64,000 nucleotides of DNA from Favolaschia claudopus (lineage: Eukaryota; Basidiomycota; Agaricomycetes; Agaricales; Mycenaceae). Location of the stretch: assembly GCA_037176885.1 (NCBI GenBank), contig JAWWNJ010000055.1:682001-746000 (forward strand). Direction: 5' to 3'. Made by a program: the position numbers and the translations under genes. Under the pieces are notes generated by a model. It did not search any database. It saw nothing but the letters and a program-made list of their open reading frames with translations, and was not told where the DNA came from. This document shows, piece after piece, positions 1 through 15,510 of this stretch (position 1 is its first letter; each line of letters begins with the position of its first letter).

Positions 1-4100
<4,100 letters not shown>

Positions 4101-4133
4101 TCATCGTGAACCGCGTTTCGAGTCGCGTTTTTT

Positions 4134-4440
4134 CATAAACCCCCCCGAGGGGGGTTATGCATTTTCGCCCGAGTTGGCTTTTTGAATCGAAATTTTTTCA
4201 CAACCCCCCCCGGGGGGGTTTATGGATTTTCGCCTGAGTTGCTCGTAAAGTGTGTTTGAGTCGCATTTTTTTCATAACCCCCCCCGGGGGGGTTTATGAA
4301 TTTTGTGCGAGTTGGCGTTTTGATTCGAAATTTTTTCACAACCCCCCCCGGGGGGGGTTATGGATTTTCGTCCGAGTTACTCATAAAATGTGTTTGAGTC
4401 CCATTTTTTCATAGGGGGGGTTATGGATTTTTGCAACCCC
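4134..4440. repeat. Tandem array of C-run/G-run palindromes
   Basis: Four near-perfect inverted repeats of the form CAYAA-C(6-8)-G(6-8)-TTATG lie at about 4134-4159, 4199-4223, 4273-4298 and 4337-4362. A fifth copy (about 4410-4426) has lost its C arm. Two alternating spacers separate them: one with GAGTTGG...TTCGAAATTTTTTCA, the other with GAGTTGCTCGTAAAGTGTG. The true unit is therefore a dimer of about 139 bp, present about twice. It lies between the divergent starts of SMC3 and ABD1. No coding potential was seen. Confidence 0.85.
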
Positions 4441-5209
4441 TCCTTTTGCGAGTAAAAATGTGAAGCGAGTGGAAAAGGCTTCACAAACAGCATTTCCCTG
4501 ACTTTGGTTGACTATTTGCTCGGACACCAGGAATCCTTCGCGAGCACCCTCGCCTCAGCCAATGCATGTTAATTTACACGTACACTACACAATGGCTCCT
4601 CGTACAGAGAATCATGAACCCCAGACAATGCAACGTAACTTCGGCGCAGCTCCCACAGAAGCCCGCAGACTTGAGCACTGTAGCGGTGCCTTCTCGAGCC
4701 AGAGTATGCACCGAGGATCGCTGCCTCTACGGCCGTGTGTCGCGCGACCGCGACGTCTGCCGGAGTATCCTGCGCGTGTGCACCTCCGACATGATCTCCT
4801 CCAACCGCTCGAAGCACCATCTCGCCATGCTAGGAATGAACTCACCTCTCGGATGTTGGCTTGCAACGTGTTGTGCAGAGTCTTTGCTCTGGCAGGTTTC
4901 GAAGGATGTATCAGAGTATAACCGCCGAACTCCTGCAGAACATCGTACAACTTTCGACGACCCAGGCAATCCCCTTTCTGGACGCCCAATGCCGCAGGAA
5001 TTCAATTTTCAGAGAGAGCCATGCAGGAGTTCCAGACGATAATGAAGCAGAAGAATATGAGTATCGCGAGGGTAAATCAGCAGCTACCACAGAAATAGAC
5101 CTCTGTACCGGTTTCCCGAACCTTTGAGGCTTGGACGACAAAGTGGTGGAGGAGAAGATGGGTACCACTAGTCGAAACAAGCGTCAACAACAGAATTATC
5201 CTCGCGTTG
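4441..5209. other. Intergenic region upstream of ABD1, no recognised gene
   Basis: Short open frames exist on both strands (for example 4566-5042 plus and 4612-4989 minus), but they overlap one another, have no recognisable family and show no clear exon structure. This is most likely promoter and leader of ABD1 plus leader of SMC3; a small unrecognised gene cannot be excluded. Confidence 0.4.
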
Positions 5210-6798
5210 ATGCCTGCATTTGACCCAGTGCGCGACGCGGTGCTCAACTCGCCCGTCACTCCCTCCCAGAACATCGCCTTCCTCAAGTCTCCCCCCCAAT
5301 CTCCCTCGATACCCCTCACCCGCCGCCCTACTGGCCTTGCTGCCCTCCTCAACGCAGATCCATCCCCCCGCACCTCCTCCATCACCCATCTCCTCCGCAA
5401 CGACGACGACAACCGCCTTGCTGCGGCCCCCGCCATCCGGAAGTCTCTCATGTACAACCCCCGAAATCGCATCTCTCCAGCAGACTCCGTCTTGAAGCCA
5501 ATGTCACAGGCGGAGATGAAGATGTATAAATCATACGAGGGCAAGGGCGCAGCCCTTCTCGCAAAGCGCAAACGCTCCCCAGAACCCGACGTCGACCCCG
5601 AGCAACCCCCAGCGAAAAAGCACGCTGGCGATGTCGGTGTCGTGGTCCAACACTGTATGTATCTTCAACTCGAGAATGATATTCACCCAACCGCTTTCGG
5701 CAGACAACGCCCGCCCCGACGTCGGCGTCGCCCAGCGCGAAACGTCCCCCATCATCGGCCTCAAGAGCTTCAACAACTGGGTCAAATCCGTCCTCATCTC
5801 CCGCTTCGCCCATCCCGCCCTCGCCGCCAGCAAAGTCACGGTCTCCCGCGGCACAGGCCGCGCCGCCTCCTCCCGCGGCAAAGTCCTCGACATGGGCTGC
5901 GGCAAGGGCGGCGATCTCACAAAATGGGCCAAAGCCCGCGTCGCAGAGGTCCTGGCCGTCGGTCCGCCGCTTCCCGCGCATTTCTCTCGTCTCCCAAGCT
6001 GACTTTTTCATTCGCAGACATTGCTTCTGTGTCTGTCGATCAAGCCCGCGCGCGGTGGCAGCAGATGCGCGCGCCCACTTTCGACGCGTCCTTTGCTGCG
6101 CTAGACTGCTACACCGAGCCGCTCTCCAAGGCCTTCTCGCCAGCTAAGCTCGGGACTCCATTCGACGTTGTGTCGATGCAATTCTGCATGCACTACGCCT
6201 TCGAAAGCATCCAAAAAGCACGCTGCATGCTTGAAAACGTCAGCCGGTGGCTTCGCCCGGGCGGTACTTTCCTCGGCACCATTCCCAATGCTGAACAATT
6301 ATTGCAAGTCTTTCATCGAACCTCTATCCGCATTTTAATAACCTGTAACTCAACCCCAGACAAAACCTCGATAGCCTCCCCCCCGACGCCACAGACCTCA
6401 CCTTCGGCAACGACGTGTACAAAATCCGCTTCGAGAAGCGTCGGCATAAGTCAATGTTTGGCCACAAGTATTGGTTTTATCTACAGGATGCCGTAGATGA
6501 CGTACCCGAATACATCGTCGTCTGGGACAACTTTGTGCAAATGGCCGCCGAGTACGGGCTGCATCTCAAATTCAGGGAAGAGTTTCACGATGTGTTTTCG
6601 GAGCATCGGGAGCATCCTGAGTTCGGGCCGCTGATGGTGAGGATGAAGGTGGTCGATGCGAACGGCGAGAGTGCTATGGACGAGGATCAGTGGGAGGCAG
6701 CTAGTGAGTTTTTTTTCTTTCTCCCCAGGTCTCGAATTTGTTTGTTGACTGCCTTGCATCTAGATATCTACATCGCCTTCGCCTTCGAAAAGCGATAA
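5210..6798 (+). CDS. ABD1: mRNA cap guanine-N7 methyltransferase
   Basis: Transfers a methyl group from S-adenosylmethionine to the guanosine cap of nascent mRNA in the nucleus. A proline/serine-rich N-terminal region is followed by the catalytic fold: a conserved YNARPDVGVAQRE-type entry motif, LKSFNNWVKS, the SAM-binding motif VLDMGCGKGGDLTKW, then FDVVSMQFCMHYAFES and a GTFLGTIPNA stretch. It ends in a family-typical FAFEKR. Introns read by eye: 5655-5703, 5962-6017, 6304-6359 and 6704-6763. The third has a GC-AG pair (GCAAGT donor), the only choice that keeps the frame into NLDSLPPDATDLTFGND. The start is ATG 5210; a TTG just before it is ignored. Confidence 0.93.
6304..6359 (+). other. 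GC-AG intron in ABD1
   Basis: The donor is GCAAGT and the acceptor CCCAG; length 56 nt. The GT four bases downstream (6308) leaves a phase that runs into a stop, whereas the GC donor joins TT to A and restores the conserved reading frame. Confidence 0.8.
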
Positions 6799-6924
6799 TC
6801 TGTATCGGTACCCATGTATTTTATCTAATCATGTTGTTGTTGTAACTTGCTTTAATGGACTCAGCGGACGTGTTAATAAAGGGAATTCGTTTATTGCTGC
6901 TACCAAATACAAGAGATCGAAAAT

Positions 6925-8481
6925 TCAAACAGCTACCCTGTGCAGCAAGGGGACCCCACTCTCCAGCTCGCTGTATGCTGCCATATGCGGCTCGTGTTCG
7001 GATTCGAACATCATCGGTGACGGCGCAGCTGCCAGGGCGATATAATTCTTGCCCTCGGGCGAATCGTCGTATGTCCTGCCCTGCTGCTGCTCTTGCACAA
7101 ACTGACGCTTGAGTAGAGCAAGTCCGCCCAAGTATAGTATGGGGAGAATCTGAAGGAGCATTTCAATTTAGTTGTGGCTAGACATCGAAAGCACGCATCG
7201 CATACCAAGGACCAGGCTGCCAAAAGATCGTGGCACCATCTCGAGACATCGGGCTGTCCGGTCTTCATCGACCACTCCCCAAAGCCACTCCGAACCTGCA
7301 GGAACGCCCCCACGACGATCGAGATGCCCAAGACGGCATGCAAGATGTTGGCCGGTGGGTGAGGCGATCTGCCCTCGACGTCTCGTCGAGCGTGGATGTA
7401 TCTACCCATGAACAACTGCCCGATGTACACCGCAAAGAGTAACACCCCACAAATCTGGTGAGCGTCGGCGAAATGCGTCGCCTGGCGGTCGAGTACCGCG
7501 AGGGGACCCAAGATGAAGCCCGCGGCGATGGTGGGGAGCGCGATGCCGAAGTTGATGAGGCGGTGGGCTTTGAACCATCGGGGCGTGAAGGTGCGGCCCC
7601 AGCGCGCGACGAGCGAGCCTGTGGGGAGCACGACGAGGAAGCCGACTGAGAGGAGTATGCCGTGCCAGATGAGCTTCTGGTGGCGCGGTAACGGCTCATA
7701 CGACTCCTCAGTCTCCGTGAGGACACCGGGAAAGTCGGGGACTGTCTTCTGGAACCGCATGTTGACGGTCCCCGCGACATAGTGTCCGGTGAGGTCCGAC
7801 GAAGGCTCGGGCTCTGGCCGGCGGAGAGAGTACGCCCAGATGATTTGGCCAGGTCGGGGGTCCGTCTTGTTGACTGGGATTTGGAAAGTGGTGGTGGAAT
7901 AATTGGTATGAGTGTGTGCGAGTGATTCTCCCTAAACCACATAATTAGTGACTTGCCATATAGTGACAACAGCTGACGCACAATCCCGACCGTTGGAGAA
8001 ACCATGGTGGCGATCCGTGGTGGGGACGGTTCCAACACCGGCTCAACATGACCGACACCGTACCGCTGCGAAAGAATCTTGGAGCTGTCTTCGTTTTCCC
8101 ATAACACAACCATGTGCGTTCCTTTCATTTGGCGTCCGAAACCTCTGTAACGAGTTAGCGATTGAGTTTGCTAAACTTGAGCGATGCATTACAATCCGAC
8201 CCAACCGAAGGGCTCAAACACAGGTGTTACCTCGACTAGACATTTGATCAGACAGGCCCGACGTTGAGAGATGAAATGGTCGAACATGTCATAACATCAT
8301 GGGTTATAGTGATGTTCAGGCAGAAGAAGAGGTTGCAGCCTTGGTTGCCCCAAGTTAATAGCCAGACATGTCAGGAAGGAGTGCGTTATCCACCTGAATC
8401 ACCCACTGAGGCGGCGCGAACAAGAAACAAACTCTGGACCCATAGCAGCAAGAGCAAAGGAGACAGTCGGAAAGGCGGCAT
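6925..8481 (-). CDS. Secreted-type DOMON + cytochrome b561 membrane protein
   Basis: Predicted transmembrane electron-transfer protein, about 432 residues. It begins with a signal peptide (MPPFRLSPLLLLLWVQSLFL). A DOMON-like haem-binding domain follows (GWVGLGFGRQMKGTHMVVLW, then IPVNKTDP and IWAYS). The C-terminal half is a b561-type multi-helix domain with histidines in HQKLIWHG, FKAHRLI, HFADAHQI and NILHAVLG, followed by a hydrophilic tail. Six exons by eye: 8394-8481, 8286-8339, 8193-8235, 7982-8144, 7206-7931 and 6925-7149; these sum to an intact frame. The 8236-8285 intron has a weak donor (GTTCGA). Such proteins are proposed ascorbate- or iron-linked reductases of fungal membranes; the substrate cannot be read from sequence. 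Confidence 0.85.
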
Positions 8482-8780
8482 CCTGGGAGGGGGCTGAAAC
8501 ACTCAAGCCCGTAACGAACAGACCTTTATAACATTGTCCTGAGTAGACGCCGAAAACTTGAGCAGTGCTATTGGTTCAATGATAATCATACGTGGGAAGA
8601 CTTCCAGACGCAGGCCAACGAAAGACCGCGAAACTGCAAGACGTGCGAGTATTGATGCAGAGCCACACAGGTTCATACCGAGGACCGGTGCCTTGAATAA
8701 CTGAACACGCTCTCCGGGACCGAAGCGGAAGAAGGAAACTCGTTCACATTTTCTATGGTACAACAGGTCGCGTCAATTTT

Positions 8781-9454
8781 TCAGTTTTCCTCGAAGACCC
8801 AAGATTCCAGAACGCTGGTGTACTGGACGATGCCCTCGGGGAACCAGCTGAAGACCTCATGAATGGATGGACGCGATAGGTATCAGCGCAAATGCAACTT
8901 ACAGCTTGATCTCCTTCTCGGCGCTTTCGACGGAGTCCGAACCGTGGCAGATGTTGCGTCCAACGGCAAGACAGAAATCACCACGGATGGAGCCTTGGGT
9001 AGATCAGTAACGCTTCCTTGCAAGAGCAAAATGAAGATCGACATACCAACGGGAGACGCGAGAGGGTTGGTGGCGCCGAGCATGACACGGCCAGTCTTTA
9101 CTGCATCGAGACCCTCCCACACCATGCCGACAACGGGACCTGAGGCCATGTACTTGATGAGACCGGGGAAGAACTTTTTGTCTGCGAGATCGGCATAATC
9201 TAACTTGAAGATTAACGATTGCGTTGGAGGACGAAGAAAACAACGACGGACGTTTCTTGAGATGCTCCTCCGTAGCGTGGACAAGCTTGAGGGCGACGAG
9301 CTTGTAGCCACGCTCCTCGAACCGAGCGATGATCTTTCCAACTAACGAGCGCTGGACGCCGTCAGGCTGTAAGAGGAAGTGTTAAAGTCGAGGAAGAGGT
9401 AGATGCTGGGAGATGTTCCTTGATCATGATATAGGTGCGCTCTTGGATGGACAT
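8781..9454 (-). CDS. NDK1: Nucleoside diphosphate kinase
   Basis: Transfers the gamma-phosphate of ATP to NDPs through a phospho-histidine. The five-exon model (9419-9454, 9252-9366, 9047-9199, 8903-8993, 8781-8847) gives 153 residues, the usual length. Landmarks are [38 protein letters not shown] and the active-site region [18 protein letters not shown], ending WVFEEN. The oddity is intron 1 (9367-9418): frame and homology require it to start at GAACAT after AAG, so the donor dinucleotide is GA, not GT. Retention of this intron gives a stop after about 31 codons. The gene is divergent from QCR7, 169 bp apart. Confidence 0.93.
9367..9418 (-). other. NDK intron 1 with non-GT (GA) donor
   Basis: A 52-nt intron between codons for MIIK-type AAG and CCT (PDG). 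It ends in a normal pyrimidine tract plus ACAG but begins GAACAT. No GT donor in phase exists between the ATG and the acceptor. Confidence 0.7.
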
Positions 9455-9623
9455 TGTTGAGGATTGGGTGGAAGGACTCAAGGAGTGGATACAGACGCGT
9501 CTAGTTGTCAACCTAGAATATTTATACCATCTCAGTTATCGATGCAAAGATACCTTGGGATCATAACAAAGACAAACTTCCCAACTGGGACTCCGAAATC
9601 ATCCCGCTCGTCTACCGCTCGTC

Positions 9624-10172
9624 ATGCTCTACGGCCCTCTAGGCGTTTCCCTCGCACCCTACATCCGCTCGTCCCCCGCCTTGAGCAAGCTCTTCACCCC
9701 CGTCGCAAAGTGGTATGCAGGCGGCTCTCTTTACCGCCAGTACGGCCTGTTGTACGATGACCTCTGTTCGTCTTCCGTGGCGTTTATACCTCCACCGTCC
9801 TCTTACTCTACCTTTCGCACAGTGATAGAAGAACGCCCCGACGTCCAAAAGGTTCTCGGGAACTACATCTCTGCGCGTAAACAAAACACTCACTTTTTCC
9901 TCAGGCTCTCACCCGCTTGACTCCTCGCGAAGCATACGACCGCCAATTCCGTATCAAACGCGCATCACAGGCAGACGTTCTCCATGCGCCACTTCCCCGA
10001 GAACAGTGGACCAAACCCGAGGAGGTGCAACATCTTTCATTTCTGGCTTTCGAATCGAGTCTCAAGAGAACTCCGTCAGGATATCCGGTATCTCCTTCCT
10101 CATGTAGAGGCTGTGGAACAAGAGATGAAGGAGCGGGCAAAATGGGACTCCCTCGAAGTCAAGAGGAAATGA
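9624..10172 (+). CDS. QCR7: Cytochrome bc1 complex subunit 7
   Basis: Small matrix-side subunit of respiratory complex III. Four exons (9624-9765, 9823-9851, 9905-10024, 10080-10172) give 127 residues, the length of the yeast protein. Motifs: MLYGPLGVSLAP at the start, KWYAGGSLYRQYGLLYDDL, LTPREAYDRQFRIKRA, then PLPREQWTKPEED and a charged C-terminal helix ending KRK. The start is the first ATG and fits the family. It shares a short divergent promoter with the NDK gene and converges on transketolase, with 58 bp between the stops. Confidence 0.95.
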
Positions 10173-10230
10173 GCTCGGGCAATAGACTGTGCACTTCTAA
10201 AATTCTACAGTGTTTAATACAAGAGGTGTG

Positions 10231-13131
10231 TTACAGAGTGAACGCTTTAACGAGAGGGGACACGACTTCGCCGCCCTTCTTCTTATAAAAGTCCACAACT
10301 TTCTTCCCCACAACCGCGATATTGGACCCAGTGATACCAAATTTCTCGTACACCTTTTGATATGGACCAGAAGCTCCCCAGCTTGGAAGACCGAATTGCT
10401 GCAAAAAATCAGTGGATTATCCTCCGAGGGGCGGCAAGCACGTACTTCGTGACTGTATCTTTCCCAGCCGAGGGTCTGCAGGGATGCAAATGTTAGCAAC
10501 GACTTATGAAACAGGGCACTGTGGTTCGTACAGAAAGTGCCTCCAACGAGAGAATAGGCGCGCCGCTCCTCAAAACGCTCAAACGATATTCCTCATCCTG
10601 TTGGTCGAACACGAGCCAGCAGGGTAGACTAACGACTCTTGTCTTGATCCCCTGCTCCTTGAGCTTCTTGGCAGCGTCGATGGCAATGCTAACTTCACTC
10701 CCGCAGCTGACTATGGTGAGGTCTTCGCCCGTCTCTTCAACCACAACATAACCTCCCCGCGAAGCACGCTCGATGGTCGAGCCTTCGAGGTTGGGAAGGT
10801 TTTGACGTGAAAGAGACAGGATTGACGGAGTGTGAGTTGATTTGAGTGCAACTAAATTCGCCGTCAAACATTTGTCCAATTATCAAGGCAACAAGGATTT
10901 CAATCACCTGCATATGCAGCAGAGGTTTCGTTGCCGTCTGCCGGACGCCAGAATGCGAGGTTAGGAATGGCACGGAAGTGTGCATTGGTCTCCACAGGTT
11001 GGTGAGTCGGTCCGCTGTACAGGATTGGTCAGTGAAGACACCAATGAAGTCGAATACCATACTCCTCGCCAAGTCCAATGGAATCGTGGGTAGCAACCCA
11101 GATCACTTGCACCCTGCTCAATGCAGACAGGCGCACGGCTCCTGCAGCATATGAGACGAAATTGAGGAAGGTCGCGACGAAGGGAACAATGCCGCCGTAG
11201 GCCGCTAAGCCATTGGCAATTGCACCCATAGCATGTTCGCGAACGCCGTAGCGAATATATGTGCCCTTGTACGTTCCCAATCCCGTGCTGGGAGGCTGGA
11301 AGTCGACCGAATTCTTTACTTTGGTAAGGTTGCTTCCGGTTAGGTCCGCACTGCCGCCCATGAGGTCAGGGAGGACAGGGGACAGCGCCGTGAGCACGAT
11401 TTCGGAGAGCTTGCGAGACGCTTGAGCGGCATCCGAGGGCTTATAAACCGGTAAGCTCTTCTCCCAATTCTGAGGGAGCTTTCCGGAAATTCTCCTGGTG
11501 AGCTCAGCGTGTTCTGTAGGATACTTCTGGCCATACGATGAAAGGAGCTCATTCCAACTAGCTTCCTTGGCTGCACCTCGCTCGGCTACCTTGGCATAAG
11601 CATCGTACGTCTCCTGCGGGACATGGAATTTCTGCTCCGGAGAGAAGCCGAATTTCGTCTTCAGCGACACAATATCGTCAGCCTTGAGTGCTAGAAAGAG
11701 GCTTGAGGACAAAATGTAAGACGATAAGTCTTCAACTTACGCGATCCGTGCACACCGTGCGTTCCCTGTTCCTTCGAACCGAATCCGATTGTAGTTTTGA
11801 GCCTGATGATGGTCGGTTTGTTTTTCTCCGAGCGAGCTGCGGCAATAGCGTCGTGAATACCGGCCAAATCGCTGCATTTACATGAATATTTCTTGATCTA
11901 CTGAGTTCACGGAATGTATGGAACGCACCTGTCTCCGTCATTAACGTGAAGAACTTGCCAGCCATACGCGGAAAAGCGCTGCTCGACGTTTTCAGTGAAA
12001 GCGCAGGCAGTATCACCATCGATAGAAATGTCTGGGCGAGTAGTGTGTCAGAAGAGACCATTTCAACCAACTTCTGGACCGCACGGTTATCATCGTAAAC
12101 CTATGGGTCAAAGTTTCGAATTCTGTGAATGTAGATAGGATATCACGAATACTGACCACAATGAGATTCCCTAGTTGCAGATGACCAGCAAGACTCGCCG
12201 CTTCGCTAGAAACACCCTCCATAAGACACCCGTCTCCGCAGAAAACTAGGAAGCGGATCATAAGAAAAGATTTTTGGGGCAGAAATCGATGTACCATAAG
12301 TGAAGTTGTTGATGAGGTCAAAGCCGTCCTTGTTGTATACAGCTCCGAGATGAGCCTGAGCAATGGCGATGCCAACACCATTGGCGAACCCTTGACCAAG
12401 TGGACCAGTTGTGACCTCTGTGCAGAAAGATGATTTGGTCCCTCAAATGTCAAGTATCTCATTGATGGAATGGTCTCACCGATACCGTCTGTGTGGCCAG
12501 CTTCTGGATGACCCGGAGTCAGACTGTCCAACTATTCCGTTGTGTTCAGAATTAGTTGAACAATTCGTGAGTTCTCTCGTACCTGGCGGAATGCTTTGAG
12601 ATCATCCATGGAGAGCTTGTAGCCAAGAAGATGGAGCATCGTGTATTGGAGAACACATCTGAAATAGATATTGGTTGGAAGATTGACAATATGCGCAAAA
12701 CAAGCTCTTTACGCGTGACCATTCTAGCCAAAATCATATGAGCAAGGGAAAGCAAAAGACAAAGATGTACAGCACCGAAAGGACAAATCTATCACGATTG
12801 AACCATTTGCTGTTTTTGCTGTTGGCGTTGAAGAAACTAGCCCAAAGATATCAGAGCACATCGGGACTTGACCAGGTCTACAAACCGGGAGAACAAGATA
12901 TGGGCAGCAGGGGCCATGCCCATGGGTGCACCTGAATGACGATGAGAGCTCGGATTGCTTCGATTAATCGACGACAAGGACCTGGATGCCCAGAGTTGGA
13001 TTTGGCGACTACATCTGCCGCTAAAATACGAATAGTGGCAATAGCAGCAGCATCTGAGGACTGGGAGTGGGTGAGGACACATTCGAGTGAAGAGGAATTG
13101 AACAAAATATTACCTGGGCAGTAAAGGACAT
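10231..13131 (-). CDS. TKL1: Transketolase
   Basis: Thiamine-diphosphate enzyme of the non-oxidative pentose phosphate pathway, exchanging two-carbon ketol units between sugar phosphates in the cytosol. A six-codon first exon (MSFTAQ) is spliced to the conserved start of the pyrophosphate domain ([13 protein letters not shown]). The ThDP motif is GDGCLMEG with the paired DDNHISIDGD assembled across an intron. Further landmarks are [46 protein letters not shown] and a C-terminal domain ending LVKAFTL. Many introns of about 50-60 nt interrupt it. The stop TAA is at 10231-10233. Confidence 0.95.
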
Positions 13132-13663
13132 GGCGGTTTCGAAGTAACAACCGTTGGTCGGGTTTATTCGGCTATAACGGTGGTAGGGCCGACAAGCGGC
13201 AGAGCCCGCTACCGGTTTGTACGAGACAGCGACTCAAAAAATTCAGACACCCCAAAACTCGCTCGGTCCGCGCGCTGCGCGCGCAGACCAGCTCGCATTG
13301 GGCCGCGTTTGAAGGACTTGAAGCTGCCAATGAGGCTGGATTTCCTTGCCAGCGGGGGACTTGGCGGCGCCGCGGCGACGACTGTCTGGTTGACGGAAAG
13401 TATGCTTACGCCGGTAGAATGACAAAAATGTGATGGTCCGCCAAAAAGCTCAGCAAAGAGGCGCCCTAAGACCCGTACCTAAAGGTAGCGGGAATAATCG
13501 ATGGCCGGCAATTATAACGCAGAGATTTTCCGCCGGTAGCCGACGTTGACCGCGCCCAGAGCTGCTCTGAGCTTGGGGGTCAGTGAATTTGACCCATACG
13601 ACACCAGCCAACACCGAGATAGGGCGAGCACTGCCGGCTACCTGACCCTACCTCATATGGGAA
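13132..13663. other. Divergent promoter region, TKL1 / CMC2-like
   Basis: About 530 bp between the transketolase and CMC2-like start codons. It holds a CG-rich stretch near 13270-13290 with a perfect TGCGCGCGCA palindrome. No open frame with recognisable content was seen. Confidence 0.5.
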
Positions 13664-14002
13664 ATGCATCCCCAAGTTTCTGACAAAAAAGTACTCGGTA
13701 GGCAACTTTGTCCCATTGCTTCCCACTTGTTAGAACGTTTCCAGCATGCAAGGATTTTTTGGAGGCTCTCGAACAATGCCACTCGAATAATTGGGCCAGG
13801 CTTTTCGGTCGATGCAATGGACAAAAGAACGAATTGAATGCTTGTCTTCGCAAAGAGGTAGGGATGTGCCTTGGTTGCGTTGGCGTTCTCTGCTCATGCT
13901 ACCGTCCAGCGAACAGAACGTGCGACAGAGAATAGAGAGACGGCCAAGGCAAGGAAGCTCAAAGCCGACGAGGGACGAGAAAAGTTCTACAATGACGCAT
14001 GA
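13664..14002 (+). CDS. CMC2: Twin CX9C protein, CMC2-like cytochrome oxidase assembly factor
   Basis: Small intermembrane-space protein of the CMC/Cox family, imported and oxidised by the Mia40 pathway and needed for cytochrome oxidase biogenesis. Three exons (13664-13697, 13745-13857, 13910-14002) give 79 residues. It begins MHPQVSDKK, typical of CMC2, followed by CKDFLEALEQC and CNGQKNELNAC, both CX9C. The basic tail ends KFYNDA. The first intron uses the GTAGGC donor at 13698; the alternative GT at 13691 breaks the frame. The family is clear; the exact paralogue is inferred. Confidence 0.85.
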
Positions 14003-14174
14003 AAGCTCGCACGACTTTCTCAAATGCGACTGAGCGGGGCGTGCAATGTGACTGTTCCGGGACCGCCCCGGAACTCTCACTGGAACTTTCAAGTTAATCT
14101 TGAATGTCCTCACGGCCGCGTGAACTCTAATAGATCGTGCACAAAAACACGGTGGTACCGACACCAGCTCTAAA

Positions 14175-15361
14175 CTATAGTGTCCACGATGTCCAGACGC
14201 GTTTCGTGTCTTCATCATCTTCCAGGTCCCTCACTAAATCCGTGATCCTGGTGGCCATATCAGGATCCTCGTCGCTTCCCCCCTGCTCGGTATCGACTGG
14301 TACGAAGGCAACTTCGCTGGCTAACAATGTCTGGCAGACCCCGGGAGCAGATAATGCTGTCGTGAGTTGTCCGAGTGATTCCGGTGGACAGGTAAACTAT
14401 TCTATCATCCGCATTTGTCCCCAAGCACGCTGAGAAAACTATTCGTACCTGGAATTCTGTCTCTGACTCTGTTGAGGGCTTTTCTTGAAAATCTACTGCC
14501 CCGTTTTCCAATGCAACATCGATCAATCGAGTCGCTGGTAGATCATCCGGTTCTTTCCTCACGATGGCCTTCACTAGGCCTGTGTGGTCGAACATGAATC
14601 TCACGGGGGTGATGCGAGCACTGGAAGAGTCCATTGAATGAAATTTAGGAAGAGTCACAGCGTCGTACCTGTGTTCATTGAGAATATGGCGGATATTTCC
14701 AATCGTTCGGGTGGGATTGTCCGTCGCACACTCACTTTGTCCTTCGTATTAGTGTTCGTCTTTGAAGATGGTGCGTTCGCCAACTGACATTATCAGCCCT
14801 ACCTTGTTGTACGCCAACGCCTCGTAAACAATGTTCTCGCCGCCCTGGTCGCGTTTTCTGATCGCCTGTTGGAGAGCAAAATGCCAATGGCTTCCATTGA
14901 TTCAATACAAAGTCAATACCTTGTCTAACGCATTTTGTATGTTTTCTTTTGGGACATCCTTCAGTCGTCGAAGAATTGCAGCTAGAGCAGAGTTTTTCTC
15001 GGGGTCGGCCGAGCCCCCAACTGTTTTTTTAGTTACTTAGCAGATGTACGTCGAATCCGAAGCAGGACTAGTACCGCGAACGGCGTTGATTATGTCTCGA
15101 TTGGCTTTGGTGTATGCAGCACTCTAAGGAAGGAAACGGTGGGGACATGGACGAAATTGACAACAATTAGTCCGACTTTTTTAGAATCGTTGAGACCTTT
15201 CTTTTCCTTGATTTTCGACCACTGACGATAGATTCGATTAGCTGGAGTGAGTCCATCACAACTGTGCATACTTTATTGTGACCCGAAAGTGTAGCCTGTG
15301 CAGAGTGAAATGAGCGCACAGTCGCGCATAGAGTTCTGTTTAAACGCGTCGGCCGCAACAT
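14175..15361 (-). CDS. TACO1/YebC-family mitochondrial translation activator
   Basis: YebC-fold protein. The mitochondrial members bind organellar ribosomes or mRNA and promote COX1 translation. It begins with an Arg-rich, acid-free presequence (MLRPTRLNRTLCATVRSFHS), then SGHNK spliced to WSKIKEKKG, the YebC entry motif. Next come AAYTKANRDIINAVR, GGSADPEKNSALAAILRRLKDVPK and DNPTRTIGNI-like motifs, and an acidic C-terminus ending WTSWTL. At least six introns of about 50 nt. I chose ATG 15361; an upstream GTG is unnecessary. Localisation is inferred from the presequence. Confidence 0.88.
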
Positions 15362-15510
15362 GAAGTATCGCGTCACCGAATTGACACCGATCGTGAACAC
15401 ATGAACACCGCCACTGACGTGAAGGTCCCGAAGCCCATAAATTTAGTATGTTACATTCGTCCATACATAAATTGCTTGAAGCAAGATGAAATCGTAATAC
15501 TCAGTAGCAA

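Noticed and set aside
4134..4362. C/G palindromes as bacterial-type terminators
   Set aside because: Host is a basidiomycete and the array lies in a promoter region between divergent genes.
4508..5127. A gene between the palindrome array and ABD1
   Set aside because: Three or more overlapping frames on both strands are equally open, with no recognisable motif and no splice pattern.
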